Assembly: GCF_018294505.1 (NCBI RefSeq)
Contig: NC_057811.1
Location: 30,810,893-30,874,892, forward strand
Reading direction: 5' to 3'
DNA: 64,000 nucleotides
Source of the DNA: Triticum aestivum
Lineage: Eukaryota > Streptophyta > Magnoliopsida > Poales > Poaceae
In this document: positions 45,775 through 57,928 of the stretch, piece by piece
Numbering within the stretch: the stretch's first letter is position 1
How the letters are laid out: each line of letters opens with the position of its first letter
Program-made: the position numbers and the translations under genes
Notes under the pieces: model-generated
The model's input: the letters and a program-made list of their open reading frames with translations, nothing else
Told to the model about the DNA's origin: nothing
The model's database searches: none

Positions 45775-46213
45775 GTTAGTAATGGCGCACCACCTATAAA
45801 TGCGCCATTAGTAACACTGGTTACTAATGGCGCACCTGTTAAGTGGTGCGTCATTACTAGTTTTGCAAAATAATAAATAATAATTGTTAGTAGTGGCGCA
45901 CCGTGGATGTGGTGCGCCATTACTAGTTTGAACTAGTAATGGCACACTACAACCACGGTGCGCCATTACTAGTTTTGAAAAAAAAGTAAAAAAAATGTGT
46001 TAGTAGTGGCGCACGTAGTGGGCGGTGCGCCATTACTAGTTGAAACACATGGTGTACCACACCCACGGTGCGACATTAATAGTGGCGCACCGTGGGTGTG
46101 GTGCGTCTTTAGTGTGATGGACACTAATGGCGTACCAACACATAGCAGTGGCGCACCATATGTGTGGTGCGCCATTAATGTCCATATTATCTATAACTCT
46201 TTTTCTAATAGTG
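45775..46213. repeat. CACTA-1 right subterminal repeats and terminus
   Basis: Repeated AATGGCGCACCNNN...GGTGCGCCATTACTAG pairs run up to the terminus CTTTTTCTAATAGTG, which ends at 46213. 45510-45775 between the transposase leader and this array shows no gene. Confidence 0.9.
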
Positions 46214-47532
46214 CGGATCTCATTGGTAGAACGAGGATCAGATGTGTAATCAACTCATAAACCGCATCTCTATGAGCTGGAATCAGGACCTCATTCATCA
46301 GATCTTCAGTCCTTTCGACGCCACTGAAATCCTTGAAACAAAAATTCCACAACGAGAGGTAGAAGACTGTGTGGCCTGGCATTACGAAAAAAAGGGATCT
46401 TCACTGTACAGAGTGCCTACAAACTTGCCATGATGGACAGAGAAACAGGCCCCCAAACATCTAGCTCATCGGCAAGCGTGGACAATCGGAGCATATGGGA
46501 CGCCATTTGGAAAGCATGAGTTCCGGAGAGGATTAAAAATTTCGCATGGAGAGTAGCAACAAAAACCCTGGCTACCAAAGCAAATAGGTGCAGACGCACT
46601 CTGGCCACAGACAGTGTATGTGACATCTGAGGCATAACAGAGGAGAGTGAATACCATGCGGTGGTGTGTCATGTACTAAGAGCAGAGCACTCCGTCAAGA
46701 GATGCGAACACATTGGAACCTACCAAAGGAGAGAGCATTTTGGTATACTGGTCAGGATTGGCTACAAAGCCTTCTGAATGCTTGTGAAGCAGACGAACAA
46801 AACAAAATCTTACTGCTACTATGGTGTGCTTGGTTCCTCCGAGATAATATAATTCATGGGAATGGAAAGGAATCGATATCGAGATCAGTAGCTTTCCTGA
46901 TTAAGTATGAACAGGAAGTGAAGGCTTCTCAAGACAAAACCAACACTGACGTCAGTATCTGCTGTCAGAATCTATTTGAAGAACAGACCCAACCAATGTC
47001 AGCAACGATCTCAGATAAATGGGCTCCCCCGCCACCAGGAGGGTTAAACTAAATACGGATGCGGCATATGAGGTTTCGTCGGGTCTGAGCGTGGGAGGGG
47101 CCATTGCCAGGAATACTCAAGGACTGATATACCTGACGATGGGTCGCAACCTGGGACAGTGCGAAACAATGGAGGAAGCTGAAAGCCTTGCGCTACTGCA
47201 TGGCTCCGGGAGTTGGCCAAGTACTTCAATGGCGCGCTCCAGGTTGAGGTGGACTGTCAATCACTGGCAAGATCGCTGGCCCCGGGATCTACAAACAAAT
47301 CTTGCCTATTCCCAATCATGGCAGATATCACCGCAGTACTGAACGGCTTCAGATCATACAGTATTGGATGGGTCAAGAGAAACCAGAGCAAGGCTGCCGA
47401 CTGGCTGGCTGGCCAAGCTAGAAACGCGGGCGACTTTCTCCAGCTGGGTTCAGCTCCTGAGGACCTCAAGGAGATCCTACTTAATGACTGTAACTAAGCT
47501 GGTTTTGACCCAGTTGGGTTATCCTAAAAAAA
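46214..47532 (+). pseudogene. LINE-B ORF2 second part: zf-RVT and RNase H domain
   Basis: Continues the LINE-B frame after CACTA-1 (ADLIGRTRIRCVINSLI, VEDCVAWHYEKKG). It has a degraded zf-RVT region (VPERIKNFAWRVATKTLATK, with stops near 46520 and 46630). A fairly well kept RNase H domain follows: VKLNTDAAYEVSSG, METMEEAESLALLHGS after a frame step, LQVEVDCQSLARS, and a stop at about 47497. The expected Asp-Glu-Asp residues are all visible. The element ends in an A-run. Confidence 0.85.
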
Positions 47533-47539
47533 AGAAATT

Positions 47540-48755
47540 AAACGCCCTGGCACAAAGGCGCTCTGGTTGGCTGAAATAATCTCATATTTGTTTGAGACGG
47601 TTTGCCACAATTTTAGACACAAGCTTATACACCACATTGCAAAGGCTAATAGGGCGTAGATCTTTGATACGATCAGGGTTCCAAACCTTTGGGATAAGCA
47701 CAACAATTGTTTCATTCAATCCCTCTGGTATACTGCCGCCTCGCAACACATGTAATACCTCCCGTGTCACAGCTTCATCCACCGTACTCCAAAATCTCTT
47801 TAAGAAAATAGCCGGCATACCATCCGCACCGAGTGCCTTAAGGTCACCCATATCATCAAGGGCTTGCTTCACTTCCTCAAGAGTGTACTCCTTTCTTAAT
47901 AGATCATTCATATGGGGTGTCACCTTCGGTTGTACTGCTTGTAACGCCTGGTTAAAATTTGGACCTGCCATAGGGGTAAACAAGTTTAAAAAGTGGTTAG
48001 TAATAAGTTCCTTCAGACCAGCCATCCCTTTCACCTCCACACCATCTTCCCCAATGAGCTTTTCTATTCTGTTTTTTTTTTCTTTCTAGCCGACGCAAAG
48101 TTGTGGAAAAATTCAGTATTACGGTCTCCCTTTACCAGCCATGTTGCATGCTCGTTGGCGCCAAAAAATATCTAGTTGTTCCTCTAGCCGATCAAGCTTA
48201 AACCTGATCACCTGCTCATGCCTCAGATCTGCTTCTGTCAGGTTCCCACACCGGCACTTTTCCAAAGTCAGCACGCAGTATATTGATACGCTGTTGCAAA
48301 TTCCCAAGGACCTCTCTGCTCCAGGCATCAAGCTCCTGCGACACAGCTTAATAAGTTGTGCAACCGTGTTCTCTCCTCGGTCACCAGCCTTTTGCCAAGC
48401 ATCCATCACAATTCTTTCACAATCATCCTCTAACAGCCAACGTGCCTCAAAACGTTTATTCAGATTATTTGGTTTCGCCCTGGGTCTCTTGGACGCTCCA
48501 TTGACATGCAAAATAACGGGACGATGGTCAGAATGTTCAGGGCAACCATTTACCACTTTGTACCCCGGGAAACAAGCACACCATTCAACATTTGCAACAG
48601 CTCTATCTAATCTTTCCCCAATATACCCACCAACATGAAAATTATTATTGCGCTAGGTAAAAATGTCATCGTCAAACCCAAGATCATTCAAATTACAAAA
48701 GTTTAAAGCATCATGAAAACGATTCATAAAGACTTGTGTTCTGGGCACCCCTCCT
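47540..48755 (-). pseudogene. LINE-A 5' part: endonuclease end and RT start
   Basis: Minus text is GGVPRTQVFMNRFHDALNF, DLGFDDDIFT-stop-RNNN, YIGERLDRAVANVEW, then HSDHRPVILHV (the conserved endonuclease SDH motif). The linker follows, LEEQLDIFWRQRA, and then RT entry: LGADGMPAIFLKRFW, LIPKVWNPDRIKDLRPISL, ISANQSAFVPGRLIS. The stop at DIFT* stands where the family has Trp. It joins 16810 across LINE-B. Confidence 0.88.
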
Positions 48756-48981
48756 TGCTTCTTTTTTTTTAAAGGAAAGGCATACACCCGACTTTATAAA
48801 TAAAGCCATAAGGCAAGGTAGCAACAGCATCACAGATAAGTATCAGACACACCCAAGCCCCAACGCTGGGCGAAACGACGGAGGATAAAGTCAGGTACAT
48901 GGCTCCCTCGCCAGTACACGGCACGCAGGCCGGAACAGAAAGATTTAACTAAAGCTAAAGCATCCAGCCCAAAAGAAGCAA

Positions 48982-51900
48982 TCAGGCATCCTGCTCTTGT
49001 TTGCATAACTGAGACGCCGTCGTCCGGATTTCATCGATCAGCATAGAGAGCGCCTGTTGGTCGTCGACCTTAGTCAATGATTTCCACTGCTGCAGGAAAG
49101 CATACGATTTAAATAAGCAGTCAGCCGGTTTAGCCGGAAACACATGCTCGATAGTAAATTTGTTCCTAGTTGTCCACAGAGACCAGCATAAAGCCCCCAA
49201 GCCCACCCAAAAGATGCGCCTAGATACACCGGCGAGGTTGGAGGCCAAGCTGCGCAACTCGGCAAAGGAGGCAGGGGCCCAAGAGACACGAAGCCAGTCC
49301 CTCACGCAACTCCAAACAAGCTTAGCCAAATGACTGTGAAAAAAGATATGATCCGAGTCTTCCACATCACCGCAAAGGGCACACAACTCGGAGCCAGGCC
49401 CATTTCTCTTACGGATTTGATCAGCCGAGGGCAACCGGCCTCGGAAGGCTTGCCACAAGAAGATTTTAATCTTAGGGGGAATACGGGCCTTCCAAATTTG
49501 GGGAAAACGATTGGTAGGCGTGCCACCAACAAGCTTAGAATAAAGAGACTTAACAGAAAAACGCCCAGAGGCAGAAAGCGGCCAAAGCATCGAATCCCTG
49601 ACCGTCGAGAGCGTTGGGAAGAGGGCAGTAAGACGTTGCTAATCTTAAAACTCTACAGGCGACACAGAGCGACGAAAGGCCAGGTTCCACCCCTGGGACG
49701 CAAGCTTCGCAATAGAAATATTAGGATCAGAGCAGTAAGAGAAAAGGGTAGGGAAGGTCACCGAAAGTGTTGAATCTGCACACCACCAGTCAAGCCAAAA
49801 CCTAATCGAGGAACCGTCCCCAACAACAAACTTAACGAGAGATTGAAAAACAGGTCTAACTTTGACTAGAGACTTCCAGAACTGAGAGCCACCACGCGGC
49901 AAGGCAAACATCGGGCTCGAAGACGGAAAATATTTAGCCTTAAGGATCAACTACCAAAGGGGTTGATCCTCAGCACTCATAATCTTCCACCACCATTTAA
50001 TCATCAAGCATTGATTCATGATGGAAGTATTAAGAATTCCTAACCCCCCAAGGTTTTTGGGCCTACACATCAATTTCCATTTGACGAAGCGATATTTGCG
50101 ACGGTTGTCCGCTGCATTCCAGTAGAACGCCCCATGGTGTTTATCAAAACCAGCATGGATCCCAGCCGACAGGAGATAGAAGCCCATAAGGAACATGGGG
50201 AGGGAGGAGAGGCAAGCATTAATTAGAGCCACTTTACCCGCATTCGTATTATATCTACCCCGCCAGGGAAGGACCCTGTTCCCCACCTTTGTGACTACCA
50301 GAGCAAAATCTTTGGCATGAAGCACATCCGGGGAAATAGGCAAACCCAAGTACTTGAACGGATAGGAGCCCAGCTTACAGTTAAGAAGGTGGGCCACTCG
50401 CGCAGCTTCCGACTCATCCACACCGGTCACAACCACTTCGCTCTTTGCGAAGTTAATCTTAAGCCCCGACATCGCCTCGAAGCACAATAAGATAAATTTG
50501 AGGTGGGCAAGGCAGGCCTCATTCAACTCGACCATAATAATAGTGTCGTCCGCGTATTGGAGATGGGTCAAACCATGAGGAATAAGGTTAGAACAAACCG
50601 GAGTAATGTGCCCACAAGTGGCAGCCCTGGAAAGCAGGCGGGATAAAGCATCCGCGACAAAATTGAATAGGATGGGAGAGGCAGGATCACCTTGCCGCAG
50701 GCCCCTACCATTGGCAAAGAATTTGCTGACCTGACCATTAACATTGATGGCAGTATGGCCACCCGAGACCAACTGCATCACTCTATGAACAAGGGGCCCC
50801 TCAAACCCTTTGGCCAATAAAACTCTACGCAAAAAAGACCAACTCACCGAGTCATAGGCCTTCTCAAAGTCTAATTTTAGAATCACCGCTTTCGACTTGT
50901 GGATCTTAAGATCATGAACTATTTCGTGCAAGCAGAGAATCCCGTCCAGAATGAAATGACCCTTAATGAAAGCCGACTGAAAAGGGCTAATGGTGCAGTG
51001 GGCAATGGGGGAGAGGCGAGTGGCTAACCCTTTAGCCGGAAACTTGGCGAAGTTATTAATAAGGGCAATAGGCCTAAATTGCGAGATCAATTCCGCGCCC
51101 TTGACTTTAGGAATAAGGGTAATTACAGCGTAGTTAAGGCGAGAGATATCCACCGAACCCAACCAGAACCCTTGGATAATGTTACAAATGAGAGGCCGCA
51201 ACTGCGGCCAGAACTTTTTAAAGAAAGGGATAGAAAAACCATCAGGGCCGGAAGCAGCATTCGGGTTGGCCGAGCCAATCACCTGCCAGATCTGTTCGTC
51301 AGATAAGGGGACCATCAGGTCCGAATTTTTGCCCAGAGAGATCTTAGATCCCTCATCCCAGAAATCAGAGCAGAGGCCAAACCAAGGGTCCGGCTTAGAG
51401 CAGAGTAGATTGGAGTAGAAGCTAACAATATGATTCATGATGAGGGATTGGTCCGAAATTCTAACGCCGTCAATCAACAGAGAGTCAATGAAGCACCTGC
51501 GACGTCTGCCATTCGCGATTGCAAAGAAATAAGCCGTCATAGCATCACCTTTCAAGGTCCAATTGAGGGCACCTCGTTGGCGCCAGTAGATTTCAGACTG
51601 ATGGTGAAGCACCATCAAAGCGTCTTCCAGGGAGTAGAGAGTGGCCCACTGAGAGGCGGAGAGCCCAAATATGTCAGCAGATAGATCCAAATCCCGGATT
51701 CGAGATTCAAGGGACTCTTTGTCTCTATGCAACTCAGCCATCCTATTCCGAGACCACCCCCTCAAGAATTTGCGAAGCTCGTAAGACAACTTGTGCCAAT
51801 CATCCATGGGGCCAAAGGAGCAATGAGGAGAAGCTAGAAGATTAGTAATCTTAGAAACCATCATGTCACCAAAACCCTCAACAACGAGCCAAGACGCATC

Positions 51901-52635
51901 AAACTGGAAACGGGAGGGAGAGACAGAAGAGAGGATACCGGCATTGAGGATCAGGGGAATATGGTCAGAGCCCACCACAGGCCTGGCCTTCAGTAGCGCG
52001 CGGGGAAAGAGCGAATCCCATTGAATAGAAACAAAAACCCTGTCCAGCACCGACCGGATAGGCGAGGCTTGATGGTTAGACCAGGTGAATCGCGCCCCCA
52101 CCCTAGGGAGCTCACGAAGCGCGCAATTACTAATGAAGTCATTAAAAGCATTGGCAAGCGGCCAAGAGAAATTAGGGTTGTTCTTGTCGGCCGGAGAACG
52201 TAACAAATTGAAATCACCCCCAATTAGAAGAGGAATATTACAAGCTTCAATCTTAATCGAAAGTTCATCCAGAAAAAGGGGAGCAAGCGAGTGATCCGCA
52301 GGGCCGTATACCACCATAAATTCCCACAAAGTGTTCAGTTGACGATGATGAACCACACAACTAGCCCAAAATATACCATGATCAAAAGCAATGAAATCAA
52401 AAACGTCCCGTTTGGACCCGATCAAGATACCCCCAGAATGGCCCGAAGCAGGGAGAGAGTTCCAGTCAAACCTATCCATCCCAGCTATCGCAGAGAGGTC
52501 AGAAGGGGAGAAAGATTCCTTAAACGTTTCGACCAACCCTAAGATATCAATATGTTCACCACAAACCAAGTCATGAATCTGGTCCCGGCGCCCCCTAGCA
52601 CCGAAACCACGAACGTTCCAGAATAAAGCTTTCAT
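48982..52635 (-). pseudogene. LINE-C ORF2: endonuclease and reverse transcriptase, nearly intact
   Basis: Starts at 52635 (MKALFWNVRGFGARGRRDQ). The 894-codon first frame holds an APE-type endonuclease (LGLVETF, LIGGDFNLLRS, ARFTWSNHQAS, GSDHIPLIL) and a complete RT (NAASGPDGFSIPFFKKFW, FQSAFIKGHFILDG, LDFEKAYDSVSW, GRGLRQGDPASPILF, LQYADDTIIMVE), with YADD intact. A stop at about 49949 (PLW*LILKAKYFP) and stops near 49642 (VEF*D*QRL) precede the zf-RVT region CALCGDVEDSDHIFFHSHLA, which ends at 48982. There is no RNase H domain at its end, unlike LINE-A and LINE-B. Few lesions suggest this is one of the younger LINEs here. Confidence 0.9.
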
Positions 52636-54254
52636 TTGTAGGAAAGATTTTTAGTGCGAAGACTCGATCTGCACGGAGCCACACAAGGCTTAGATCGCTT
52701 GGGACGCCCAACCTTAGCAAGGGCCGGAGGGCAGACGACTGGCCACAACCATTTGTCGCCTCGAACCCCCCGGCCTGGCCCTGAGCACCCACAGGGATAG
52801 CACCTTTCGCGGCCTCCACGGCCTTAGCAATAGCAGCCTGGGCTGCCTCGTTGGCCCTAATGAAAGAGATGAGGTGAGAAGGAGAGCCCATCCCCGGTAT
52901 AGCAGCGACCCCAATATCAGACATGATATGCAACAAATAATCATCTGACAGGGCTGGTAAGACAAGGCGAACAGGAGAGACAGGAAGAGGTGGATGGGTA
53001 GACGAACCTGAAGGAGGGAGATCCCTGGCCGCGGCACGCCGTTCCGCCCGCACCGCCACCGAAACGCCAGAATCGCGCACGCGCCGCCCCTTCCGCGCCG
53101 TGGACGACGGAGATTGGAGCAGAGGGGAACATCGGACCGGCGACGCCGGCCCGGGGCCAGACCCCGGGGCGGAGCCCAGATCCTTGTCCAGACGACGGGC
53201 CAGGCCCGCCGCCGCAAGCTTGGAAGTAGAGGAGGCCCGACTCTTAGCCGAGAATTTCCGGACCGACGACTTCTTCTTCTTCTTAGTTGAGGGCTCGGAG
53301 GAGCGCAAGGGGGAAGCTGGGAGATCCTCGATCCCAGAGAAGGACGGAGACTGTGGGCGAGTAGGAACATTGGAGCAAACACCAGAGAAGGGGGTCCCTT
53401 TACCATCAGCAGCGTCACGGGGAGCCAAGTCCTCCTTCTGGGGATTTGGGGCAGGGGCATTATCCTTGAGCAGCTCGCGTTCATCCGAGTCCAACTTGTC
53501 CCATTCAGATTGCGTAAAACGCGGATCAGTACCTCCACTTGGGTTATGCCCCCCAGCTGACCCATCCCCCTGCATGTCATCATGATCCGAAGGCTTGGAA
53601 GGAGGAGGCGGGGGTGGAGCACGAGGTTCAGCACCCCCTCCACCCGAACCCGAAGTCGCACACCCTCAGGAGAAGGAAAGACGTCAACAGAACCATGAAC
53701 ACAGACGGGGTCGATGCACCAAACATTGAGACGAACCGGGCCAACCTTTCCCAAAGATTCCAAATCCACTTCCACGGGCTTGCCAATGAGCTTACCAAAC
53801 GCCATCATGAACTCCACAGATCGAAGCCCAACTGGCACGTCGTCAACTAGCACCAAGATTTTGCTGAGAGGTCCCACCACTACTACAAAAACAGCTATAG
53901 CCAATATGGACACTAATGGCGCACTGTACATGTGGTGCGCCATTACTAAATACTAATGGCGCACCATGTGTTCGTGCGCCATTAGTGTGCAAATACTAAT
54001 GGCGCACCACATCCACGGTGCGCCATTAGTAAAAAAAAATTCTTTTAATTTTTTCAAAACTACTAATGGCGCACCGTGGGATGGTGCGCCATTACTAGTT
54101 CAACTAGTAATGGCGCACCACTCCCACGGTGCGCCATTAGTAATTTTTTTTTTAATTTTTGCAAAACTACTAATGGCGCACCGTGGGGTGGTGCGCCATT
54201 ACTAGTTCTAGTAATGGCGCACCACTCCCACGGTGCGCCATTAGTAATTATGTT

Positions 54255-55408
54255 TCAAGAAAAAGAGCTCACGAGATAGAGCCCACCCAACTCCACCGAA
54301 CGCCTCCTCCCTCTCTGTCTCGCGACCTTCTCCTCTGTCCCCCACGAACCCCTCTCCCTCGTCGCCGCCACCACCCACGCCGGCCTATTTCGGCGAGCTC
54401 CGGCTGCGGGAAGCACTCCCCCAACCTCCCCAAGCTCCAGGCCTCCTTCCCCTCCGGCCAGAATCGGCGCTCCCACCCTCCATCATCCCCCGTAGCTAGC
54501 TAGGGATTCGGCCGCCACCTCACCTCCGGCGACGGCGAAGCCAGCGGGCGGCGGATTAGGCACCGGCAGCTCCCCCTCGAGCTGATCTACCTTCCCCACC
54601 GGCTCAATTTGGTTATCCTCGCCTCCTGAGGTCGTTCCCATCGAGCCCCTCCGCTAGGGTTTCGGTGGTGATGAGCCCCTCATCGCCGGCAGTCTCCTTC
54701 TCGTTGCTCCAGTCGGGTACGCCACCTCCCACACCTCCTGGTGGTGCTGGTGTTGCCTGGGTCATGCTCCTGCTATGCACGGTGCCCCTCCGCCGGTCGG
54801 GAGGCGTGCTGCGCGACCCCGGCGTTGGTTGGCGCCGTGCGGTGCTGTGGCTGCTGCCTCGCCGTGCTGGTATAGTGACGTGCTCGGCATCGGCTACAAC
54901 CCTAGCCCAATGAGTTCCACTTCTCCTCTCTGGCCTACTACTACTTCTAGTGTCTTGGCCATTGTTGCCGCTCTGTTGATGCATTGCTACTGCTGATTGT
55001 TTTAGGGCCAACTAAAGGTTATTCTAATGTTGCCAGTAATTGTTGCTATCCCTTTAGTTGCTCCTGTGGTCATGCCCTTGCTTATGTATCTGATTTGGTG
55101 TTCTGGTTTGTGTAAGAACTTGGATAATGCCTTATTGACATCCTACTGTATCTAGTTCAAGTGGTTCTAGGTTGTTTCTACTGTTGTTGGCACTATGGAT
55201 ATAGTTGCTGGTTTTCTTGTACTGTTAATTGTGCTATTGTTATCAGTTTTGTAAAACTGTTAGGACCAAAGGCATGAATTACTAGTCTAAGGCTATACTA
55301 ATTGTGCTCAATACTACTGTCATGAGGCATGCTACTTTTTAGTTAGTATGCTACTTCTTAATGTCACATGTCATGTTGTCTATGTGATATGCTGCTTGCT
55401 GTCATTAG
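54255..55408 (+). other. CACTA-3 leader: GC-rich block and T-rich intron-like stretch
   Basis: 54280-54960 is GC-rich and contains an ATG at 54671 (MSPSSPAVSFSLLQSG) before a possible donor near 54716 (CGGGTACGCC). The following 55000-55400 is T-rich with no coding text. It may provide the 5' exon of the captured gene below; the link is a guess. Confidence 0.4.
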
Positions 55409-56450
55409 GAGGAGCATGAACCTTTGTCTTCTGCCTTTGATGGATCATCTCCAGCTTCTGCTATAGTCGCCGTTGACACAAATCTGGACACATCCACTCC
55501 TGACACTTATCGGGCACCCCCTGCACCATTGCCTTATGATGTTAGTTTGCCAGTTACAGAAAACCCAGGTAAAGCTCTTATGGGCTTTGAGGCTGATTAG
55601 AATTTATTTATTTTAGGCTTATTAGAATTAGCCTAGTGATGGTAGTGATGCAAGCTTATAATTTTTCATGTGCAGATCTGGAGAAGTCAGATATCAAAAG
55701 CAAAACAGATGATCAGCAGGAATCTCTGAAGGTGGATGAATACGAATCATGTGAAAAAGGTGCCCTTGAAGATAAGATCGAGGAGGAGGATGTTTGCCCT
55801 ATCTGCCTGGAAGGTTGCTTTTCTCTTGATCATTTGTTGGTACTGTCTTTACTTGGTTGGTTGTGGAACTGGATGAACATGTTTGTGCTACTCTTCCATT
55901 CGCTATCATTATTTCCACAGTTTTTTTGTTCAAACATATACACATAGTGAAAGTTGGCCACCGTAATAAAACTGAGTACACCATGACTACCCCAATTGAT
56001 TAATATTTCTTGATTTTCCTTCTTTTATATGCATTTCTAATCTCTGATTTATCCATATATATGTTGGCCGACAGAAAACGGTCGAATCTTAATGCTGCTG
56101 CCCCATGAACACATTTTTTTAATTTGACTGTACATTCAAATGAAGCCAAGTGGAGTAGTATACTGGTAGTATAGTATAATAATATTATCAAAAGGTAAAT
56201 GCCCTGATTATTTAGCTCTGTCAGATAAATACTTGTCGAAAGTGGGCTCCTATCAAAATTCATTTCCATTATAATCTTACTCATACAATATTCACACCAT
56301 GTAATTCTGGAAATATATGCTCATATCTAGTTCTGCATAAAAAATGACAGTATTGACATGTTATAAATAGTTTGTTTGTCTTCCTGTTTATTTTGTTACA
56401 TTTTGCAGGGATAAAGTGAAGAAAAAGAAGAAAAGATTACTAGAAGATTA
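55409..56450 (+). pseudogene. captured fragment of a RING-type E3 ubiquitin ligase (RHB1A-like)
   Basis: Exons 55409-55568 and 55676-55813 have correct GT-AG borders and compatible phase. They encode EEHEPLSSAFDGSSPASAIV, DTNLDTSTPDTYRAPPAPLP, LEKSDIKSKTDDQQESLK and EEEDVCPICLEG. The last piece is the start of a RING domain: only the first Cys pair (CPIC) is present and the remaining zinc ligands are missing. A possible final exon near 56409 (after TTTTGCAG) soon hits a stop. Plant RHB1A-type ligases have this order of acidic/Ser linker then C-terminal RING. That identity is from memory of the family and moderately sure. The captured protein could not form a RING. Confidence 0.75.
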
Positions 56451-56625
56451 GTTTTAGGATTTTCTTTTATTTCCTTGCAATTTTCCTTTTATTGGAAACT
56501 TGTAAAGACATTGTAATATTCTTACTATAATAAAAATTATGATTCTATTTCATTTTTTGTTTTTAAATTATTTTTCCTTATAGGTTGTTTTCTGTAAATT
56601 TAGATTTTTTTTTGTTTTCCAAATA
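55820..56625 (+). other. CACTA-3 AT-rich 3' region
   Basis: T-rich, intron-like sequence followed by AATAATAAAAATTATG-like 3' end text. The AATAAAAAT near 56528 could serve as a polyadenylation signal. No further RING exon was found. Confidence 0.4.
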
Positions 56626-57928
56626 CATTATTAGTGGCGCATTTAAGCCCTTATTAGTGGCGCACCTTCCTTTATTACTAGTGGCGCACCTCTAAGGTTA
56701 TTAGTGGTGCACCTGGAGGGAATACCAGTGGAGCACCGAATGGTATACTAATGACGCACCACATGGTGCGCCATTAGTATCTGGTATACTAATGGCGCAC
56801 CACCGGTGCGCCATTAGTAATAAAATCTAATGGCGTGGTGCTAGTGGCGCACTTGTAGTGCGCCATTAGTAGGCAAAACAGGTGCGCCACTAGTAGCCCT
56901 TTTCCTAGTAGTGCACCGCCTTAGCACTGCAAGTAGCCGCTTTGACAGATACCACAAGCTGGTTCAGGGGGAGGGTAAAACTGGTGCACGAGGAGATCAT
57001 CCTTAGACAGTCTTTAGAGGGAAAAACCACTGCAAATTCGTGCTCTGAAAGCTGGCGCACCTGCCAGTCCCAGCCACCATCGTCCCATATATTCAAACCA
57101 TCCAGGAGGGTCTGCGGAGAAATCAACTGACCGCACACCGTGATGATGGCCGCGTTAGAGAGGGATGGCGCAGCCATCACCACAGGAACATCAGCGTCCA
57201 GAGCGAAGAAAGAGCATCCGGGAAGACCCAGGCCAAACTGTATGACGGAGGGGCTCTTGGTATGGTTACGGCAGTCCACAGTAAGATGACCATCGGAGCG
57301 ACATATGAGGCAGAAGGGTGGGTTGGTGCATCTAGATTGGAAGTGATTCGGGCGGTGGCAAGCAAAACAAGTCAGGGTCGGGGAAGGGCCCGAGGGCGCA
57401 GGATGCTGGCGAGGAGGGGGAGGCGGCGGCTGCAGGATGCCATCGCCGCGGGTCGCAGAAGGGGCACCCGAAGCAGAGGGAGGAGGAAGCCGGCCCCCAA
57501 CCTGCGAAGAGGAAGAGCCAGGCCCGAAGCGCGGCCCCGAGCGAGAGGTAGCGCCCGCCACAAATGAGCGAGGGGGAGGCCGAGGCGGCGGGACCGGGCC
57601 CCTGGCCGGAGCAGGACGCGGCATCGACGAGGAAGAGCCACCGCCAGCCGAAGCGGCAGCGGCCTCCCACGGATCCAGCCCCGACCCCGACGCACCACCA
57701 GATCCAGGGAGCGCCATCCCAGATCTGGCCACGGAGCGCTCCGGCCCCGCCTCCCAACCCCCCCTCCCCCCCCCGCTCGTCCGGCACCATGCGCACCACC
57801 CGCTCAGATTCGAGCTTCGACCGCAGCTCCGCCTCATAGGCCAGATCAACACCATCGCCTGGCGAAGCTTCACGGGCCCGCTTGCTACCCGAAAGGGCCT
57901 CGGAGGAGGAGCCCCTAGACTTGTCCAT

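Larger units (their letters stand above)
18856..46213 (-). mobile_element. CACTA-1: 27-kb CACTA element with both canonical genes, broken
   Basis: Termini are CATTACTAGGGAAAGGC (18856) and, on minus, CACTATTAGAAAAAGAG (46213), flanked by CGG on both sides (18853-18855 and 46214-46216). Subterminal repeats are ATGGCGCACC...GGTGCGCCAT pairs at both ends, plus an internal cluster at 37410-37545. Order on minus: TNP2-type transposase (about 45280-37967), internal repeat cluster, GC-rich leader, tandem repeats, then the second gene with Ulp1-like domain (32361-19082). Three other CACTA elements are inserted in it. Without them the element would be about 12 kb. Both genes carry several stops, so it cannot move on its own. 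Confidence 0.92.
16811..47532 (+). mobile_element. LINE-B: 5'-truncated LINE inserted in LINE-A and carrying CACTA-1
   Basis: This plus-strand LINE begins inside ORF2 at 16811 and ends with an A-run at 47526-47532. It is flanked by AGAAATT (16804-16810 and 47533-47539). Removing it restores the LINE-A frame PGRLISDNT. Its own sequence is 16811-18855 plus 46214-47532; CACTA-1 lies between, with the target duplication CGG. Body length is about 3.36 kb. The 5' truncation is typical of L1-type target-primed insertion. Confidence 0.88.
53878..56913 (+). mobile_element. CACTA-3: 3.04-kb non-autonomous CACTA with captured host gene pieces
   Basis: Left end CACTACTACAAAAACAGCTA; right end on minus CACTACTAGGAAAAGGGCTA; 16 of 20 positions match. 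Flanked by CAC on both sides (53875-53877 and 56914-56916). Subterminal arrays of AATGGCGCACC / GGTGCGCCATTA occupy 53905-54245 and 56630-56900. It shares this unit with CACTA-1 and probably belongs to the same family. The interior has a GC-rich leader (54255-54700) and RING-ligase-like exons. It has no transposase. Confidence 0.93.
52595..57928 (-). pseudogene. LINE-C ORF1 (gag-like, two CCHC knuckles), split by CACTA-3
   Basis: Minus start at about 57928 (MDKSRGSSSEALSGSKRARE). A Gly/Pro-rich region follows, then two CX2CX4HX4C zinc knuckles (CFACHRPNHFQSRC and CLICRSDGHLTVDC, 57260-57370). Next is a DUF4283-like stretch (ICGQL-type TVCGQLISPQTLLDG, VKAATCSAKA) up to the CACTA-3 insertion at 56916. 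After the gap (53877 down) come VGPLSKILVLVDDVPVGL, VRLNVWCIDPVCVHG, then a Ser/Lys-rich tail (KKKKKSSVRKFSAKSRAS) to 52595. Frames slip at two homopolymers: a C-run near 57760-57770 and another near 53635. ORF1 proteins of this kind bind the element's RNA; that role comes from the family. Confidence 0.85.
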
